Source: Nocardioides sp. zg-1308
GTDB taxonomy: Bacteria > Actinomycetota > Actinomycetes > Propionibacteriales > Nocardioidaceae
Length of the DNA stretch: 64,000 nucleotides
Assembly: GCF_013155375.1 (NCBI RefSeq)
Contig: NZ_JABJQY010000002.1
Coordinates: forward strand, 744,001-808,000
Reading direction: 5' to 3'
Part shown: piece by piece, positions 63,333 through 64,000 of the stretch
Layout: each line of letters starts with the position of its first letter
Numbering within the stretch: position 1 is the stretch's first letter
Position numbers and translations under genes: made by a program
Notes under the pieces: generated by a model
What the model was told of the DNA's origin: nothing
What the model saw: only the letters and a program-made list of their open reading frames with translations
The model's database searches: none

Positions 63333-64000
63333 TGGAGCTCTCCGATCACGGATGCGGCGGCGGCGAGGACCGCGCCGGACTGGACGAGGCCGACGACGGC
63401 CTCGATCTCGGGCGAGAGGTGGCGGTCCGGGCCGGGGCCGGCGACGCCGGAGCTGCGGAGCAGGTCGACCACGGCGCCGGTCGCGGGCGACGGGGTCAGC
63501 GGGGCGCGCAGGTCGAGGGCGCGGGCGGCGGTCATCACCTCGACGGCGACGACCCGGGCGAGCCCGTCGACCGAGCGGCGCAGCTTGCGGGCGGCGTTCC
63601 AGCCCATCGACACGTGGTCCTCCTGCATGGCGCTGGAGGGGATGGAGTCGACCGAGGCGGGGACGGCGAGCCGCTTGAGCTCGGAGACGATCGAGGCCTG
63701 GGTGTACTGCGCGATCATCAGGCCGCTGTCGACGCCGGGGTCGTCGGCGAGGAACGGCGGCAGGCCGTGGTTGCGCGACGTGTCGAGGAACCGGTCGGTG
63801 CGCCGCTCGCTCATCGAGGCGACGTCGGCGGCGACGATCGCCAGGAAGTCGAGGACGTAGCCCACCGGCGCCCCGTGGAAGTTGCCGTTGGACTCGACCG
63901 CGTCACCCAGGACCACCGGGTTGTCGACGGCGCTGGCGAGCTCGCGGCCGGCCACGAGCGCCGCGTGCTCCACGGTGTCGCGGGCCGCTCCGTGCACCTG
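63329..64000 (-). CDS. hutH: Histidine ammonia-lyase (partial, C-terminal part)
   Basis: About 223 C-terminal residues are inside the window; the frame runs out at 64000. [28 protein letters not shown]-like NHGLPPFL, and [14 protein letters not shown] are HutH/PAL signatures. The MIO-forming Ala-Ser-Gly lies outside. Deaminates histidine to urocanate. Coupled to hutU by a 4-bp overlap. Confidence 0.95.
   Translation of the reverse strand, partial: QVHGAARDTVEHAALVAGRELASAVDNPVVLGDAVESNGNFHGAPVGYVLDFLAIVAADVASMSERRTDRFLDTSRNHGLPPFLADDPGVDSGLMIAQYTQASIVSELKRLAVPASVDSIPSSAMQEDHVSMGWNAARKLRRSVDGLARVVAVEVMTAARALDLRAPLTPSPATGAVVDLLRSSGVAGPGPDRHLSPEIEAVVGLVQSGAVLAAAASVIGELQ

Overview
The window is a 64 kb piece of a very GC-rich actinobacterial chromosome. 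Gene content (mycothiol-dependent-type enzyme, HspR/HAIR-controlled dnaK operon, SigG-type ECF factor, T7SS-like proteins, LAL-type LuxR regulator) and protein flavour point to Propionibacteriales, most likely Nocardioides or a close relative; this is inference from the sequence, not a database match. Genes are tightly packed, with many 4-bp ATGA/GTGA overlaps. Many monocistronic starts have a TANNNT-like hexamer only 6-8 nt upstream, as expected for leaderless transcripts. No tRNA, rRNA, insertion sequence, integrase or CRISPR array was seen.

Region by region. 0-7 kb: late cobalamin synthesis genes cobB (5' partial), cobC, cobD on + and cobK, cobQ on -, separated by an ECF sigma factor with a DUF6069 membrane protein. 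7-13 kb: a 32-aa membrane peptide, a pentapeptide-repeat protein, an aldo/keto reductase, a 957-aa glycine-rich/Ig-like secreted protein and an acyltransferase. 13-19 kb (all -): dnaK-grpE-dnaJ-hspR with a HAIR operator, followed directly by a retron-like unit: a structured ncRNA flanked by a long inverted repeat, a reverse transcriptase, and an 88-aa Cys/His protein. 19-27 kb: GNAT enzyme, SGNH hydrolase, M3 peptidase, MFS, membrane protein, a P-loop GTPase-like protein and a two-gene T7SS-like pair.

27-35 kb (all -): a LAL regulator with a coupled 38-aa protein, a secreted zincin, and a four-gene unit made of two sucrase/ferredoxin-like [2Fe-2S] proteins, an Asp/Thr pentapeptide-repeat peptide and a JmjC-like cupin. 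The unit looks like a peptide-modification (RiPP-like) system and is, with the retron, the most interesting part of the window. 35-39 kb: hutI, hutF and an M20 amidohydrolase behind a clear promoter/operator; the rest of the histidine pathway, hutU and hutH, lies at 61.6-64 kb on the same strand in the order expected for one operon, so the locus appears split by about 23 kb.

39-61.6 kb: nitroreductase, kinase/ABC exporter/46-aa Arg-rich peptide unit, M20 peptidase-MFS pair, two glycosyltransferases, TetR-reductase pair, a globin, PspC, and an overlapping six-gene operon (VanX-like dipeptidase, alanine racemase, D-Ala-D-Ala ligase, acyltransferase-3, DesK-type kinase, NarL-type regulator) that looks like a D-Ala-D-Ala remodelling system. 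Then come DUF1992, a malyl-CoA lyase-type gene pair, an MFS transporter and an M48 peptidase.
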